From the NCBI GenBank assembly GCA_032191485.1, contig JAVDOI010000011.1:5374298-5438297 (forward strand): 64,000 nucleotides of DNA, written 5' to 3'. Made by a program: the position numbers and the translations under genes. Position 1 is the stretch's first letter; the number at the start of each line of letters is the position of its first letter. The stretch comes from Leptoclinus maculatus (lineage: Eukaryota > Chordata > Actinopteri > Perciformes > Stichaeidae). Under the pieces are notes generated by a model that did not search any database, had not been told where the DNA came from, and saw only the letters and a program-made list of their open reading frames with translations. This document shows positions 14,262-26,110 of this stretch, piece by piece.

Positions 14262-15869
14262 GTTGTTGGCGGTTAAAGCGGTTGGAAAAGGTCTGATTGA
14301 AAGGTAGACAAGAGAGAGAGAAACCAGCAGAGACAAAGAAAGTGGCGGAGGAATTAAACTGTCAGAGAGAGAGAGATAGAAAGTGACAGAGACGATGTAA
14401 AGCAGAGTACAATTAGCTGAGTGACACTCATGGAGACCTCCCTGTGTTTTGTTCCTTTAAAAGAAAAACCTTTTGACAGCAACGTTTATTAATGATCCAA
14501 AGTCACCTGGAACATCTATGTATGTTTCCTGCATGGTTAGACACCACCCGGGGTAAAGGAGACATATATATTTATTTATGGTCCTTTAATTGAAATACAC
14601 ACTCTTTATGAATCTGTTTACAGGCTCACTGCATTCACTGTGATTTGAATATCTAGTGGAAAGTCAATATCTGGTCACAAATGTATAAAATAAATGTCAT
14701 CATTTCTTTTATTGTGCCTCTACTACTCAGACTGCCTGTCATTTGGGTTAATTAGGTGTCTACGTCAATTTAAATATTGTATTAATGTTAAAGATTGAAA
14801 GTTCCGCGTCCAATAAAATGCATGCGGTGAACCATAAACAACACAGATGGTGCTCAACGTGCCCCAAATGTCATAAACATGGTAAACATATGTAAAAACA
14901 CGCTTTGGGCTTTAACTTCAGAAACTTTTTACAATCATGGTTGTCCATAATTGCTGATTGATGTTGAAATTCACTCGATTTAGATAGAAAAGTCTGTGTT
15001 ACAGAACGTGCACAAATCTCAAGTTTAACCCTGACAAAATAGGATTTTCATTTCAGATAACACTGGGTGGAACTGAATGATTGATTGAATGTTTGGTAAC
15101 TCTGTCTCTGACACACATGTCGATGAGGTTGGTGAACAGAGACAGAGTGAGACACAGGGAGGAGATAAAGGAGTGAAAGCACAGTGTGTGTTGTCCTGTG
15201 GGGTTCCTGGTGTGTTATTACAGTCTCCTCTGGTGCTGGCATGTGCTTTCTCTGACCCTCACGCACACACACACATACAAAACCACACACACACTCTCCC
15301 TGACCCCTCCCTCATCCACTGGCTGACCTTTGACCCGCAGTGCTGTAGCGTTGACCAAACATACCCCAACCCCACTGAGACCACAATACAGCACTGTGGC
15401 GCCACGGCCCACACTATCCTGCAGAGACAGAGGAGCTGCAGAGGAGAGCAGCAGAAAGAACAGAGAGAAACAAAGTCGCATTCAGAAGAGGAGCCGCAAA
15501 AAAATTAAATAACTTAACCACAAGTACTTTCAGCCACCGAGTACCGATATTACCACCATTAAAGTACTAACAATGAAACTTTTCTGACTGAAACAAATTA
15601 GATACACAACATGACGCTGACAGTTTAACATTCAACGTTGTTTCTTGTCTTCGCCTGCTGCTTCCCTCTCTGCTGCGCCCCGCTCCACAAACACACACCA
15701 CATCTTCACATCGCTGCAACACAATGTCGACCCCCACAGAGAGCGACCAGACAGCCCCATTACCACCCCGCCATTAGCGAAGTCAGAGCAAACATTGACT
15801 TTATCTAAATGAGGGCTAATAGCCTTTAACATTAACGGGCCCTGTAAAAACTCTGAGAGGGAGATCAGG

Positions 15870-15907
15870 GTGTGTGTGTGTGTGGGTGGGGGGGTGGGGG
15901 GGGGGGG
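15870..15907 (+). repeat. G-rich tract, possible G-quadruplex
   Basis: (GT)n then GGGTGGGGGGGTGGG and a G12 run: more than four G-runs of three or more with single-base loops. Confidence 0.75.
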
Positions 15908-17069
15908 CTCCTTAAAGGCGCTGCAAATGGGTTCATGACAGTGTTGTTTAATGTCTTTTGGAGAACAAAACAGTCATTTCTGTATGTAATGTTGTGTTTC
16001 AAGTTATTTCGGACAACAATATAGCTGAAGATCCCGCGGGCACGTCTCACTCTGTCCATTAAAAGACAAACATCTCTTCCAAACTTCTGAAATCAAACCA
16101 AATGTACGATAGATGAGCGGAAATATCTCATTTGGACTTTTTTCTCTGGCAGCCGCAGCTCTACTTGTCTAAACAGCCAACTTAGACAACATCTGGCCCT
16201 GACATTAGGATTTAACAAGAGGAACTGAAAGAGTCACTTGAGCCCTTTGAAGTGTCCCTTTGTCTGCCAATCACCATATCATCAACAAACACACGCGTGT
16301 TCATATTTCTGCTCATTTAAAAAGGATAAAATGATTACAGCGAACATCAAGTGATTAGAAATAATAAAGTCAAACTTCTTAATTGCTTTTTTCATTCTAC
16401 TTTTAACGTCATCGTTGCTCAAATCTAAAACCAAGTCATAGACCTGAAAAGACATTGTTTATTATTTTGGTCCCATGCTTAATTAAGGAAATGCACTTTT
16501 CTAAAATGTAAAATGTCACCCCTCTGGATCCAGCTCCTCCACCGCGGCTGGCAGGCAGATGCTCACCACCACCAGGCCGTATAATGGTTATCAGCATGTC
16601 AAATGGTATTTACGATAGTTAGCTGTGACTTAGGACGCGTTGCACGCATTAAAAACAGGAGTGTGTCTGTTTACAATGAGGTGAAGTTGTGTGTTTGAAG
16701 CATCTGTCTGTGGTATGCAGTTGTTTACTCGATGAGGAATCAAGATGCTCCACTCCGCCGTCCTCCACTTGACGAGACCACAATTAGCTTTATATCCCAC
16801 GATGTCATATCACGGTTAGTCAGTGCTGAACACAGCGTGTGGGGAAATAACACATTCAATGTGGGTCTAGTTAGAACCTAAAATGACAAGATTCATTAAA
16901 GAGTAACCCTTTTATTCATTGGTCACCTATAACTACTTGTTACATTCCTACTTGTTAGTGTTTTCCATACTGTTATCACCAAACCTCAATATTCAGTGAT
17001 GAGAGCCTTCAAAATATCTGATATTTGAGCTATTTCTCCAAACAACTAGACTAGATTTCTGGCACTTTC

Positions 17070-17125
17070 AAGGAAATAATTGGCAGATTAATCAATAATA
17101 AAATTCAATATTAGTTGCAGCCCTG
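17070..17125 (+). repeat. hAT-like terminal remnant
   Basis: AATAATTGGCAGATTAATC followed by TTAGTTGCAGCCCT resembles the right end of common fish hAT repeats. The other end is not seen. Confidence 0.4.
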
Positions 17126-18235
17126 AATCATACTGTCTGCGAAAATAAAAATACAAAATCACATGTATTATACCCAAAAGCACTATTATTGTCCAAGGAC
17201 AAGCATTTGTAACTGAGATAAGTCTGACTGAGGCCTTTTAAGCCACTTCTGTTGTGTTCATGTAGCTCCCCGTCCACCTTGCATTTCTTTATCTGAGTTC
17301 AAGAAAACAAATCTGTAAAAACACTCCTTACTGTCTCACAGTAAGTGGAACATAAGTGGGAGAAAAGCATCACCGTTGTCTAGTATTTTACATCTCTTCA
17401 ACAGTTTAAAGCCCTGCTGGTTATCCAGTGTGTGCGTCTCTGGTGACTTTGTGCGTCCTCCTGCTCCTCCAGCCCCTTTTTAACCACAATTCTCTCCTAC
17501 CCATCATTGTTAGTGTTAGCATGCTAATTACATTCCTCAGTAATGAGTGTGTGGGACAGGAGGGCGGGTTGTGGGCTGTGTGTGTGTGTGTGTTAGGTCA
17601 CATTTATGCGTAGCGTCTTCTCGTTGTATACGTCTTCAGCATCTGTGCGTGTGTGTGTGTGTGTGCGCTTGTTTACACTCCGCGCTGTCTAGTCTATCTT
17701 TGATGTGCATCTCTGTCCTGGCAGCTTCAATACGATGCCGATGCATTTTTAATGTGTTTGTGGCTCTTTACACTTGGTCTAACAACAAATGAACCCTCTC
17801 ATCTCCGTCTCTTTTTTCCCCCTCTGCCTCCCTCTGGATGATGATGGGTGGTCTATACGGCGAAATCAGCCGGAAAACATTAAACTGTTTGAACAGAACG
17901 GTACCAGGAAACGATGTACACAAACCCACACTCTCATCTAATTCCTCGATGCCCTTTTTTCGTTACTGCAAAAAAGGCTCGGGGGGGAGAAGACGCAGAC
18001 CAGACCGTGACGGGGATGATGATACACACTGTAGGTTATTTCAATACAAAAGCACAGAAGAAATGTATAAATCTCTGCCGGAGTGACTTCAATAATCACA
18101 TCATCGTTATCCTCTTCAGCCTGCTCCAGTTGTTTGACCGTGAAGCGCTTAACAGCTGGCTTACGTAAAATACCATCTGACATGCTGATAACCATCTGAC
18201 AGACACGTGGCATTTCACATCACATGTACCATTAA

Positions 18236-18257
18236 TGTGTGTGTGTGTGTGTGTGTG
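18236..18257 (+). repeat. Short (GT)n
   Basis: Eleven GT units. Confidence 0.9.
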
Positions 18258-18724
18258 GCAGAAACACAGGAATGCACTTACCAATTAACAAATGTGATCG
18301 TCTGAGCTTGATCTTTTCAGTGCATTACAAGCGTCTACCGTCTGTTGGTATATTCTTCCTCACCTGCCACCTGCCTCATCATCGACCCCGAGAAGGCAGT
18401 TTGCATAAATCTTTCTGCTGAAGACAAGTTTCTTCATGAAAAGATATTTACTGTCAGTAAATATTGTTAAACGCTAGAGAACAATGGCCTCAAATGAAGC
18501 TGTAACTCTTGTATTTTAGGGTGGACCTACTGCTGTGGTATCATCTTCAATGTGTCACGGCTCTCGCTGGATCCTTTCATTGCGAACCAAACATAAGAAC
18601 GTGCTTGTTGCCATTTTCTAAAAGTGAAAATTGAAAAGTGAATTAAAAAAAATACGACTGATATCGAAGGCAGCTTTGCTATTATTCTGTGCAGGACACC
18701 GTGCACCTCTGCTGGTGATTCTCT

Positions 18725-18855
18725 GACCAATCGGTGGACTCGACGGAGGCGATACCAAAAAACAGGCCAGGTGCTATCCAAAATGACGTTTGCCGATGGA
18801 AAACCATAAAAGAAGGTTACAAGCGAGTCGAGCCGTGCAGTGAAAACGTGCAGCG
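18725..18855. repeat. Degenerate teleost DNA-element-like repeat
   Basis: GACTCGACGGAGGCGATACC, TTTGCCGATGGAAAACC and CGAGTCGAGCCGTGCAGTG keep the order of a common fish repeat with GAGTCGAG ends. It produces a 121-codon minus-strand frame at 18,527-18,892 that is not taken as a gene. Confidence 0.4.
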
Positions 18856-18975
18856 TTACTCTGTCTAGAGCTGCAGGTAGCCCAGAATGCATTGGCCTAC
18901 TGCTAGTCAGCTGAATGTTGTTCAGCTAACAGAGGAGAATGCTAATCTCTCAGCTGCTCAGTCTCATGCTCAGCT

Positions 18976-18978
<3 letters not shown>

Positions 18979-19011
<33 letters not shown>
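18979..19011 (+). repeat. (CA)16 microsatellite
   Basis: Pure CA. Confidence 0.95.
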
Positions 19012-19014
<3 letters not shown>

Positions 19015-21936
19015 TACGGACACAGAGGCCCAGACTGGTTGAAACAGCGTGGTTGTGTAAGCCTGAATGCCATTTATAACGCGACTCTACATCCGCTGCA
19101 ATAAGTGGCAGAATTGTTGCGTCTTTATCTCTTTCTGTCCCCTATCTGGAGCCTTATCTCCGTCTGCTTCCTGTTCTTTCTCTTTTACTGCCCTTTTCCT
19201 TTCTTTCTCTCTCTTCACTCGCACCTGTATGTTTTCAACTGTCTGCCCTGTTCCAGCCCTCCATCTCCCAATGTTTCTCTTCATCTCACAGTGGACGCTC
19301 AGCCGTCACCGACCCCACGGACGCCCAGGAGAAAAGCAACGATCTTTAAAACTGCCTCCTCTTTCTGGTATCTATTCATTTATCATTAACTGAATCATTT
19401 GGTTCTCTTTTTTGTCAACATGTTCAGCTATTTCCTAAACACAATAAGCCACACTGTACTTTGCCGTTATAAAAGGAGCTGTTGTACATAACTTCCTGGA
19501 TTCACGCCGTACAATAGCGGCCTCACATTTACTATCACTGAACCTTGTGTGCAATGGGGTCAGATGAGGCCACAACATAATGCATGCTTTTAATCATTTA
19601 AAAGCATGTCACATGTCACAATATGTGTCTTATGATATTTTGCATTTTATTGTTCATTGTTTATACAGTTGCCCTGAGTAACCCATCTCCGGTATGCACA
19701 TTTATCTAGGACGTGCTGTCAGATCTGGAGCTAAAATAAGATATTATTATTTATTGAAATAGCTTGAGTGTCGTCTTTCTGCACAGTCCCAACTGGATCA
19801 GATCCTGCTGAGGGACTGGGACACTTGTGAAGATTGTTAAGCTTGCCGAAGCCGTTTCCCGTGCTCGTTTTGGTAGTTCTGTACTTGGCTACTCTCACTA
19901 CAGCTAAAGGTCAAACTGCTTCACGCATCTTTGTGTAACTAGTTGTGGCCAAAAATGAATGTCACGAGCAGCCGCTTTTCCCATTTGAAAAGTGCAAGGC
20001 CAAGAGTATCTTGAAATTGTTTGGTAGAAGTTGTGATGGGCAATGAACATCGACTTACATTGGAACCAGCATACCTGTCAGCATGTTGGGCTGTAGAAGT
20101 CAGGAGCTGCCTTTGTTTGACCGTGGCACTTAACATTGTGCAGACTTGGGCTGTTTTATGTGTAAAATGTTGGTGGAATTGCAAATAAATCCGTGTAACG
20201 CTGCCGATAAATCTTACAATCTTACAAAAATTCCAAGATCACAAACTCCCGCTTTTAAAAAAAAATCTACGAATTCCGTTCATTCTTTTTGTCCCCGATT
20301 ATACTTCAGGGTGAGATACAGACCGAGAACAGCTGACACGCTGCATTACCGACGACTTAGTGCACAAGTCCAAGTTCAAAACCACAAATTCACAATTACA
20401 TGGTATGAACCTCAGACCACAAGGCCACCAAATCCCAGCATCCCCCTCATCACTAACACTCAAGTACGTTTTACAGCTGCCTCTTCACTCTTCACTCACT
20501 GTTACACAGGAAATGACATAGAAATAACACAAATGTGGTAGTAGAAACAATAATTTAGTTTTGATTTCTCCAGTTAATACTGTATGTTAACCAAGAGATA
20601 ACAACTGAAGTCTACCCATCACAAGATGAAGGGAAAGTGCAGTTTGTAATAGGTTCATTATGTCATTTTGTCCCGTGTGTCCTCTTCATGATCCCCTGCC
20701 CTCTCTCTCACACCCGTCTAATCTGTTTCCTTCCCTTGTCCATTTTTCCCCCTTTTCTTCCTCCCTCTTTCCTTTTCTCCTACTTCCCTTCCTTCTCTTA
20801 TCATCCATTATTCCTCCAGTCTTCCTCCGTCATGAGTCCCCCGTTTCTCTCCTTCACCCTACTTCCTTTCCTCTCCTCTTCCCTTCCTTCCACCCTCACC
20901 CCCTCCCTGGTTTCATTGACAGACTGCAGGCGGTCGAGGGGGGAGGAAACGCTGTAGCATTGCACAGCAAACATCCCTAATAGGCTAATCTAATCTCATC
21001 TCTTTGCGGTCTTCGGGCCTGTGTTTACTTTCAGCCCCGTGTCTGCACACTGGCTTCGGCCTCGCCTCGCTGAATGCGGCTTTGTTCCCGCTGAAAACCC
21101 ATCATCTGTGTGATCTCGGGAACGGGCGCCAACTCCACAGCCGTCTGCCCATAACGCCTGCATGCTGGGGATTGTCCTCATCGAGGAGCAGCTTCTGTGG
21201 CTGCGGCTGTTTGTTTTTTATTAGGTTTGATTTCACTGAAGGAAACAAGGTGGCGGACCTGCTGAAGTACCGAGGCTGCTTCTCTGCATCTGACCCCGAC
21301 CACCAAACTCCCAGTGAGGTAGTTACCTTTAGATTTTGAGTTGAAATACTGCAGCCAACAAGGTAGCATCAATGCAAAATAAGGTAGAAAGCCGCACTGC
21401 AATGTCTGAAACTCCCGGGTGAGCGCTAGAATACCTGACAGTAACTGAATAACCAGTCAAAGTTTCAAAGGTTCACAAAGTAAAGTTCACCCAATGACTA
21501 ATGTCTGCAGACATATTCCAAAATCTGAGCAAATGTATCAGTGCAGAATGAGCCGATGCAGGAAAACAGAGGCGTTCACAAAGCACATTGTTAAAGCAGT
21601 TCCACAGAGCAGGTGATAGAAAAGAGGAAAAGATACAGGAGACGGTTCACTCGTCCTACTGTCCTCCCATCATGCCTTCTGCTTTAATGCAACGGCTGCG
21701 ACTGAAACCACAGTCGAAGAAATAGTGCCAGCATGTTTCAAAGAAATCCTCCTGAGTTCGGATCAGCAGTGCGACAGCAATAATGCACCAACGGCACATT
21801 TCACTGCAGCGAGTGTACACCAGGCCTGGTGAGCTGCCACATACAGTGATGTCCGCAGCAGTGATTTATCTCCCTGCCGGCGTTCATGACTGTGCTGCTC
21901 TATAAGTCTCTATACATCTGTGCTTCTGTTACTCAC
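19012..21936. other. Probable first coding intron of the minus-strand gene
   Basis: Pyrimidine tracts at 19,120-19,230 and 20,690-20,920; a CpG-bearing block at 21,000-21,200 (CTTCGGGCC, GGGAACGGGCGCC) could be regulatory. Confidence 0.4.
20690..20920 (+). repeat. Pyrimidine-rich tract
   Basis: CTTCC/TTCCT-rich block in the inferred first coding intron of the minus-strand gene. Confidence 0.7.
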
Positions 21937-22030
21937 CTCTGGCAGCAGTGGACATCAGCACCACCTCCAGCAGCAGAAAGACCCAGAGAAGCTCCATTTA
22001 GGAAGAAGAAGTCTCAGCCTCTTTTTTGTT
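21937..22030 (-). CDS. First coding exon of an unidentified secreted/membrane protein (signal peptide)
   Basis: Read on the minus strand, a long pyrimidine tract ending in CTTTCAG is followed by a 33-nt untranslated leader, an in-frame TAA directly before an ATG (21,997), twenty codons and a GTGAGT donor (21,936-21,931). The peptide begins MELLWVFLLLEVV and ends with small residues (STAAR), a typical signal peptide: short acidic start, hydrophobic core, then Ser/Ala before a likely cleavage site. The ATG has A at -3 and G at +4. The exon ends in phase 1, as is common where a signal-peptide exon joins an extracellular-domain exon in receptor genes (established knowledge). The acceptor upstream of the ATG implies at least one non-coding first exon, and the CCAAT-rich block near 24.15 kb is the obvious promoter. 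The mature protein is not visible, so the family (Eph, FGFR, cytokine or adhesion receptor) cannot be chosen. The exon call is fairly secure, the gene identity unknown. Confidence 0.62.
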
Positions 22031-24139
22031 CTGAAAGGAAATGAGAGAAGAAAAATAAATTGAGTTGCTTATTGAAGGATAACAGCTGATACATCTGCAG
22101 GTACTGAGTAATTATTCACCAGCTTGAAGGTTCCTTTTAATCTTTCAGATGACATCTCTGTATATAAATTATCAACGTATCAAAACTGTTTATTCCAAAA
22201 ATCAGCCACATTCATCATTTTACCATCTGATGTTTTTTTTTTTTTTTACATTTTTTGATTAATTGCTTCAAAGGAATGAAAACATAATTTACTATCAAGC
22301 GGCTGACAGCTGTTGAGCGTCTACGTGAAAACCTGCCTTGACTTTCAGAAGAGACAGAAGTGGGAATAACTTGACGGAACATAATAAAGTTATTCCCGAA
22401 TAAAGGAAAGTAAAACTAAAAGTCTGTAATTTCTCTGAACAAAACCGAGAAAGAATTAAACATTTAATTCCTATACAGATGTTTTAAAACCCACCCGGCT
22501 AAAGTTTTTTAAAAAGGTAGATGTCAGCTCGGAGGTGAAGGAATACGAGCTCTTATTTCCAAAATGTTTCAACTTAATCTCCTCTACTCTAAACCTTCTT
22601 TGGGTCTACAAACGTCCTCGGCAGTCAGAATAAAATAAGGTGTCCATCACTGGCTGGACACTAATGCTGTGGCACAGGAGCAGAGATTTTCTGGAAGTCA
22701 AACTATTTTCCCCACAGATCTACTCTGTCCACCTGTCCACATGTCTCTCCTTACAGTGGTTTTAATCTTTCCGCCACATGAATTCTTCCCTGAACCTTAC
22801 GAGCTCTTATTTCAATGCTCCACATGCTGTATCTTTGATCAGCATCCGTCAACCTCAGCGTCTCGGTTCACCCGAAACTGCTACACACTTACTGTAAAAG
22901 TGCTGGATAATTGATTTGATTTGTGGCAATAGCCGGTGGATTTCCAAACAGCCAAAGTCAGGTTTAGTCACATTTTTATTCTCACGAGTTAGTGGTGTAG
23001 TAATCTTACTGAGAGAACAATCTTTATCCCTAAATACACAATAACCATCATACAGAGCAGCTGAAAGTGGCTGTAAATTAATATATAAAAGCTTCTTTAA
23101 GGAAGAGGAGAGCCGGCGACCTGTGGTTGTTTGTATTATGATGATCCCAAACTTTAAGTCTAATAAATTGTTATTTAGCACTTGTTTAAAATCAATAATG
23201 TACATCCTAATTAAAAGAAAAACCTGGATCATTAACCCTGGTCCCTTGCATTCATACAGTATGGCACGTTCACCTTCCCTTATGAAACCATATTGTACTG
23301 TGAATATTTTTAACGACTTCAAAAATGCATAAGAGAACTTTGCAAGTGCTGTAACATGTTATAACTGTTATAATATGGCAAACTTAACTTTGAGCAACAG
23401 CTTCTGAAATACCGTTGAAGATTACATAGAAATATGACATGCATTCATTTGAGTCTACATCACAAAAAAAAACCTCGGTAGCTTAAGAGGAGAGGAAAGA
23501 CGAATGAAAAAAGGTAACAAGGAGATGATAAAAGTGCACTTTAAACTCACTACAAAGTGCGACAGACAAGCAGTAAGACCCTGTGGATAGGTTAAAGAGA
23601 TGATTAACATATTCAGACTTACTGTAAGAAGTGATGAGGTCTCCACAGTCTGTCACCCTCTGATGACCTGCACGTATACCATGCCTTTAAGACTCCTCCA
23701 CCTCCTCTGCAGCGCGTTTATGATTGCGATAACTTAACCCGTGATTCAAACCCAAAATAATTCACTCACGTACAGAGACGCGTCTGTCACCGAAATGAAG
23801 TCGACTCTAACAAAGTGTTGCAACTACGCTGTGACTAAAAGAGCGGAATAAAATCTGTGGGCTAAGGTCAAACACGTGAGACTGTAGTATTTCTGAATGA
23901 CAGTCCGCATGTAAGGCGCTCAAGGGAACCCACTCACAGAACCGGGGAAAGAAAGAAAAGAGGAAAAAAAGACAAAAGCGGTATCTACACGGTCCGCCTG
24001 TCCACGTAACTATTTGTGCACGCTTCCCTGTAAAATGAAAACCTGAATACTATATCCACATTGCCTCCAGCAGCGACGCGCCGTCCAAAATTTCAGCCGC
24101 AGGCAAGAAAACAAACTGCGTCGACTGTCTGTCCCGAGT
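22031..24139 (-). other. Inferred 5' UTR intron and non-coding first exon region
   Basis: This lies between the CCAAT block and the signal-peptide exon. The lower part is AT-rich and contains no convincing exon; a 155-codon minus-strand open frame at 22,855-23,322 has no splice context and no recognisable composition. The upper part (23,690-24,139) is richer in CpG and should contain the transcription start and exon 1. Confidence 0.35.
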
Positions 24140-24200
24140 ACAGAACTTTCAGCCAATCAGAGGGCAGGCCAATCAGAGCGCGGACCAATCAGCGAGCAGG
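24140..24200 (-). promoter_or_regulatory. Triple CCAAT-box promoter of the minus-strand gene
   Basis: Three perfect CCAAT motifs (plus-strand 24,153, 24,169, 24,185) lie exactly 16 bp apart, each inside a CCAATCAG core, within CpG-bearing sequence that continues to about 23,690. CCAATCA is the preferred NF-Y site (established). The GC-rich, CpG-bearing side is toward lower coordinates and the plus-strand side is AT-rich, so transcription toward the minus-strand signal-peptide exon is inferred. Possible donors for a non-coding first exon are GTGAGT near 23,771-23,766 and GTAAGT at 23,622-23,617. There is no clear TATA box. Bidirectional activity cannot be excluded. Confidence 0.5.
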
Positions 24201-24299
24201 AAGGTGCTGGACAAATTTGGAGCGGTTTATGGGTAGAGGAGGGGGTTTCATCTCATATCAACTTATATTGTATGTTAATAACAAAAAATGGTGCACAAA

Positions 24300-24434
24300 A
24301 TTGGGACATACATTATTTATTACATGCCTTTATTATTATTTATTATTTTTATTTATTTATTATTTTTATTATTAATTGTATTATTATTATTATTTTTTTA
24401 ATTATTTTATTATAAGTAGTAGTAGTAGTAGTGG
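24300..24434 (+). repeat. AT-rich TTA/ATTT repeats ending in (AGT)n
   Basis: Degenerate TTAT/TATT repeats followed by about six AGT units at 24,415-24,433. Confidence 0.75.
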
Positions 24435-24885
24435 AGTTTTTTTTTCTATTCTATTCTATATAGTCCAGTGCATGTACAGTAATTGCAGTCCGCGAGATGT
24501 CGCTCCAAGTAACGTTATGGACCACCACTGCCCCCTCGTGGCATTTAGACGTTATTACAGCAACATGCATTTACAAGATGAAGCTCACATATTGTGTGTG
24601 GCAGCAAAAAATGTTTCCTGTAGATGTCCGCCAGCGTTGATGGCCAAATAAAGGTAACTAGATAAATATAATAACTGATAACATGATTTGCACAGGAGAT
24701 GAAGTCTGGGTCTCTCGTTTTCTCTTGCAACAAATAAATCACATGGACAAAAGCAGTTTGTTTGATTGTCAACGATTGACAAGGTAATCTCTGATTCGTC
24801 CTGTTACAAAAAAGTGCCATATGTTTTATGAATATGTTGAAGCTGTGAAGAAGTCCTGTAGTATTTATGCAGGAAAGTGAATAGT

Positions 24886-25255
24886 CAACGGTGGAAAGTA
24901 CATTTACTCAAGTACTGTACTAACTACAAATTTGAGGTATTTGTACTTTACTTTTTTTGAGTATTTTTATTTTCTGCTACTTTTTACTTCTACTCCACTA
25001 CAATTAGAAGGAAACATTGTACGTTTCATTCCACAGCATATATTTGACCCCATTAGTTACTAGTTACTTTGTAGATTCAGATAAATAATAAAAAATAAAT
25101 AAATGATGGTGTATTATTATTATAGATAAGCTCTTGCTTAAAATCCACGAGCTACCAGGCAGCAGGCCCTATAGTAAAAAAAACAAGACCCATCTTTGCC
25201 AGCGGCAATATACAAATACTTTTGTACTTCACTTAAGTAAAATATGAAATACAGG
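24886..25255. mobile_element. Tol2-like non-autonomous hAT fragment
   Basis: It starts CAACGGTGGAAAGTAC and continues with repeated ACTCAAGTACTGTACT, TTTGTACTTTACT and CTACTCCACTAC motifs, the character of the very common teleost repeats related to Tol2 ends. Around 25,220 comes TACTTTTGTACTTCACTTAAGTAAA, matching the inner part of the other end. The outer right inverted repeat is missing, so the copy is truncated or internally rearranged. Confidence 0.7.
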
Positions 25256-25544
25256 AATTCACTTGTTACAGAGAATTGTCCAGCAGATGTCATCTCATGC
25301 TCTGAAATCTTAATTTGTCTCTTTATCCATGTTTTGGACTGATATACTGTATACGAGAATAATCTTCATAAAAACATCATGTGATATTATAAACCTTTTG
25401 TTAACTTTTGTTAAGAAGTAATGTTGACCTTGATTTTTCTATTCTATTCCACACTGTAGAGCAGTGGTGCCATCTCCTGGTGATAGGAGGATCCTACCAG
25501 TGTGTGGGTGTGTGAGTGTTTTACTCATCTAAATCTGATTACAC

Positions 25545-25800
25545 AGTCACATTGTGGGGACTCGCCTTCCTTTTGTCAAAATGCACATCCTCATGCATAT
25601 ATAATTGCATTTTAGGATGAACAATTGTTTCAAGGTACGGGTAAGGTTTAGGATTAAGTCTAGGAAATGAATTTAAGTCAATGTAATGCCCCCAGAAGTC
25701 ATAAAAACACAACCGTGTGTTAGTGTGTGTGTGTGTGTGTGTGTGTGTACTTGACACATAGTGGGGACCAAAACAAGTGTTTTAACCACAGAGTGAGGCC
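25545..25800. repeat. Teleost repeat around a GT microsatellite
   Basis: GTGGGGACTCGCC at the left, GGTTTAGGATTAAGTCTAGG and AATGTAATGCCCCCAGAAGT in the middle, then (GT)n at 25,723-25,748 and AGTGGGGACCAAAAC at the right. This is typical of a common fish repeat that carries a GT array. Confidence 0.5.
25723..25748 (+). repeat. (GT)n microsatellite
   Basis: About 13 GT units inside a teleost repeat. Confidence 0.92.
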
Positions 25801-25861
25801 ATCTTTGAAGATAACATGTCCCCCCTTCTTCAATGGCCTGTTTAAAGGTTCGTTGTGATGG

Positions 25862-26110
25862 TTAAAGGTGCAATTTACAGTATTCTGAACATTAATATAG
25901 CAGCAAACAACTATTTGCGATGTAAAGATATAGTGGAGTTGAAGTTGCTCTCCCTCTGTGTGTTTTGTAATCTGGGCTTCTCTGAGTTTTGTTTGGGCGC
26001 GTTGGCGTGCCATACATTTCGACTCAACAAATTGATCCCTAAGAGGTGTGGGGGCGCTGTGAATGCGAAAACTCTTACAGTGACATCCTGCTGTTTTCTA
26101 CAAGAAAAAC
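25862..26110 (+). repeat. TTAAAGGTGC-type teleost repeat
   Basis: Begins TTAAAGGTGCAATTTACAG and continues ATATAGCAGCAAACAACT and CTCTTACAGTGACATCC, in the style of a common fish repeat starting at a TTAA. The right limit is uncertain. Confidence 0.45.

Larger units (their letters stand above)
12681..15869. other. Probable intron or intergenic sequence
   Basis: Contains the CA/GT pair at 14.0-14.3 kb and a splice-site-framed minus block at 15,435-15,328 treated only as a finding. Confidence 0.4.
15908..18724. other. Probable intron sequence, no exon seen
   Basis: Unique sequence with short GT runs and one hAT remnant. Confidence 0.4.

Noticed and set aside
18527..18892. 121-codon minus-strand frame
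   Set aside because: Coincides with a degenerate teleost repeat.
22855..23322. 155-codon minus-strand frame
   Set aside because: AT-rich, no recognisable motif and no splice sites; lies in the inferred 5' intron.
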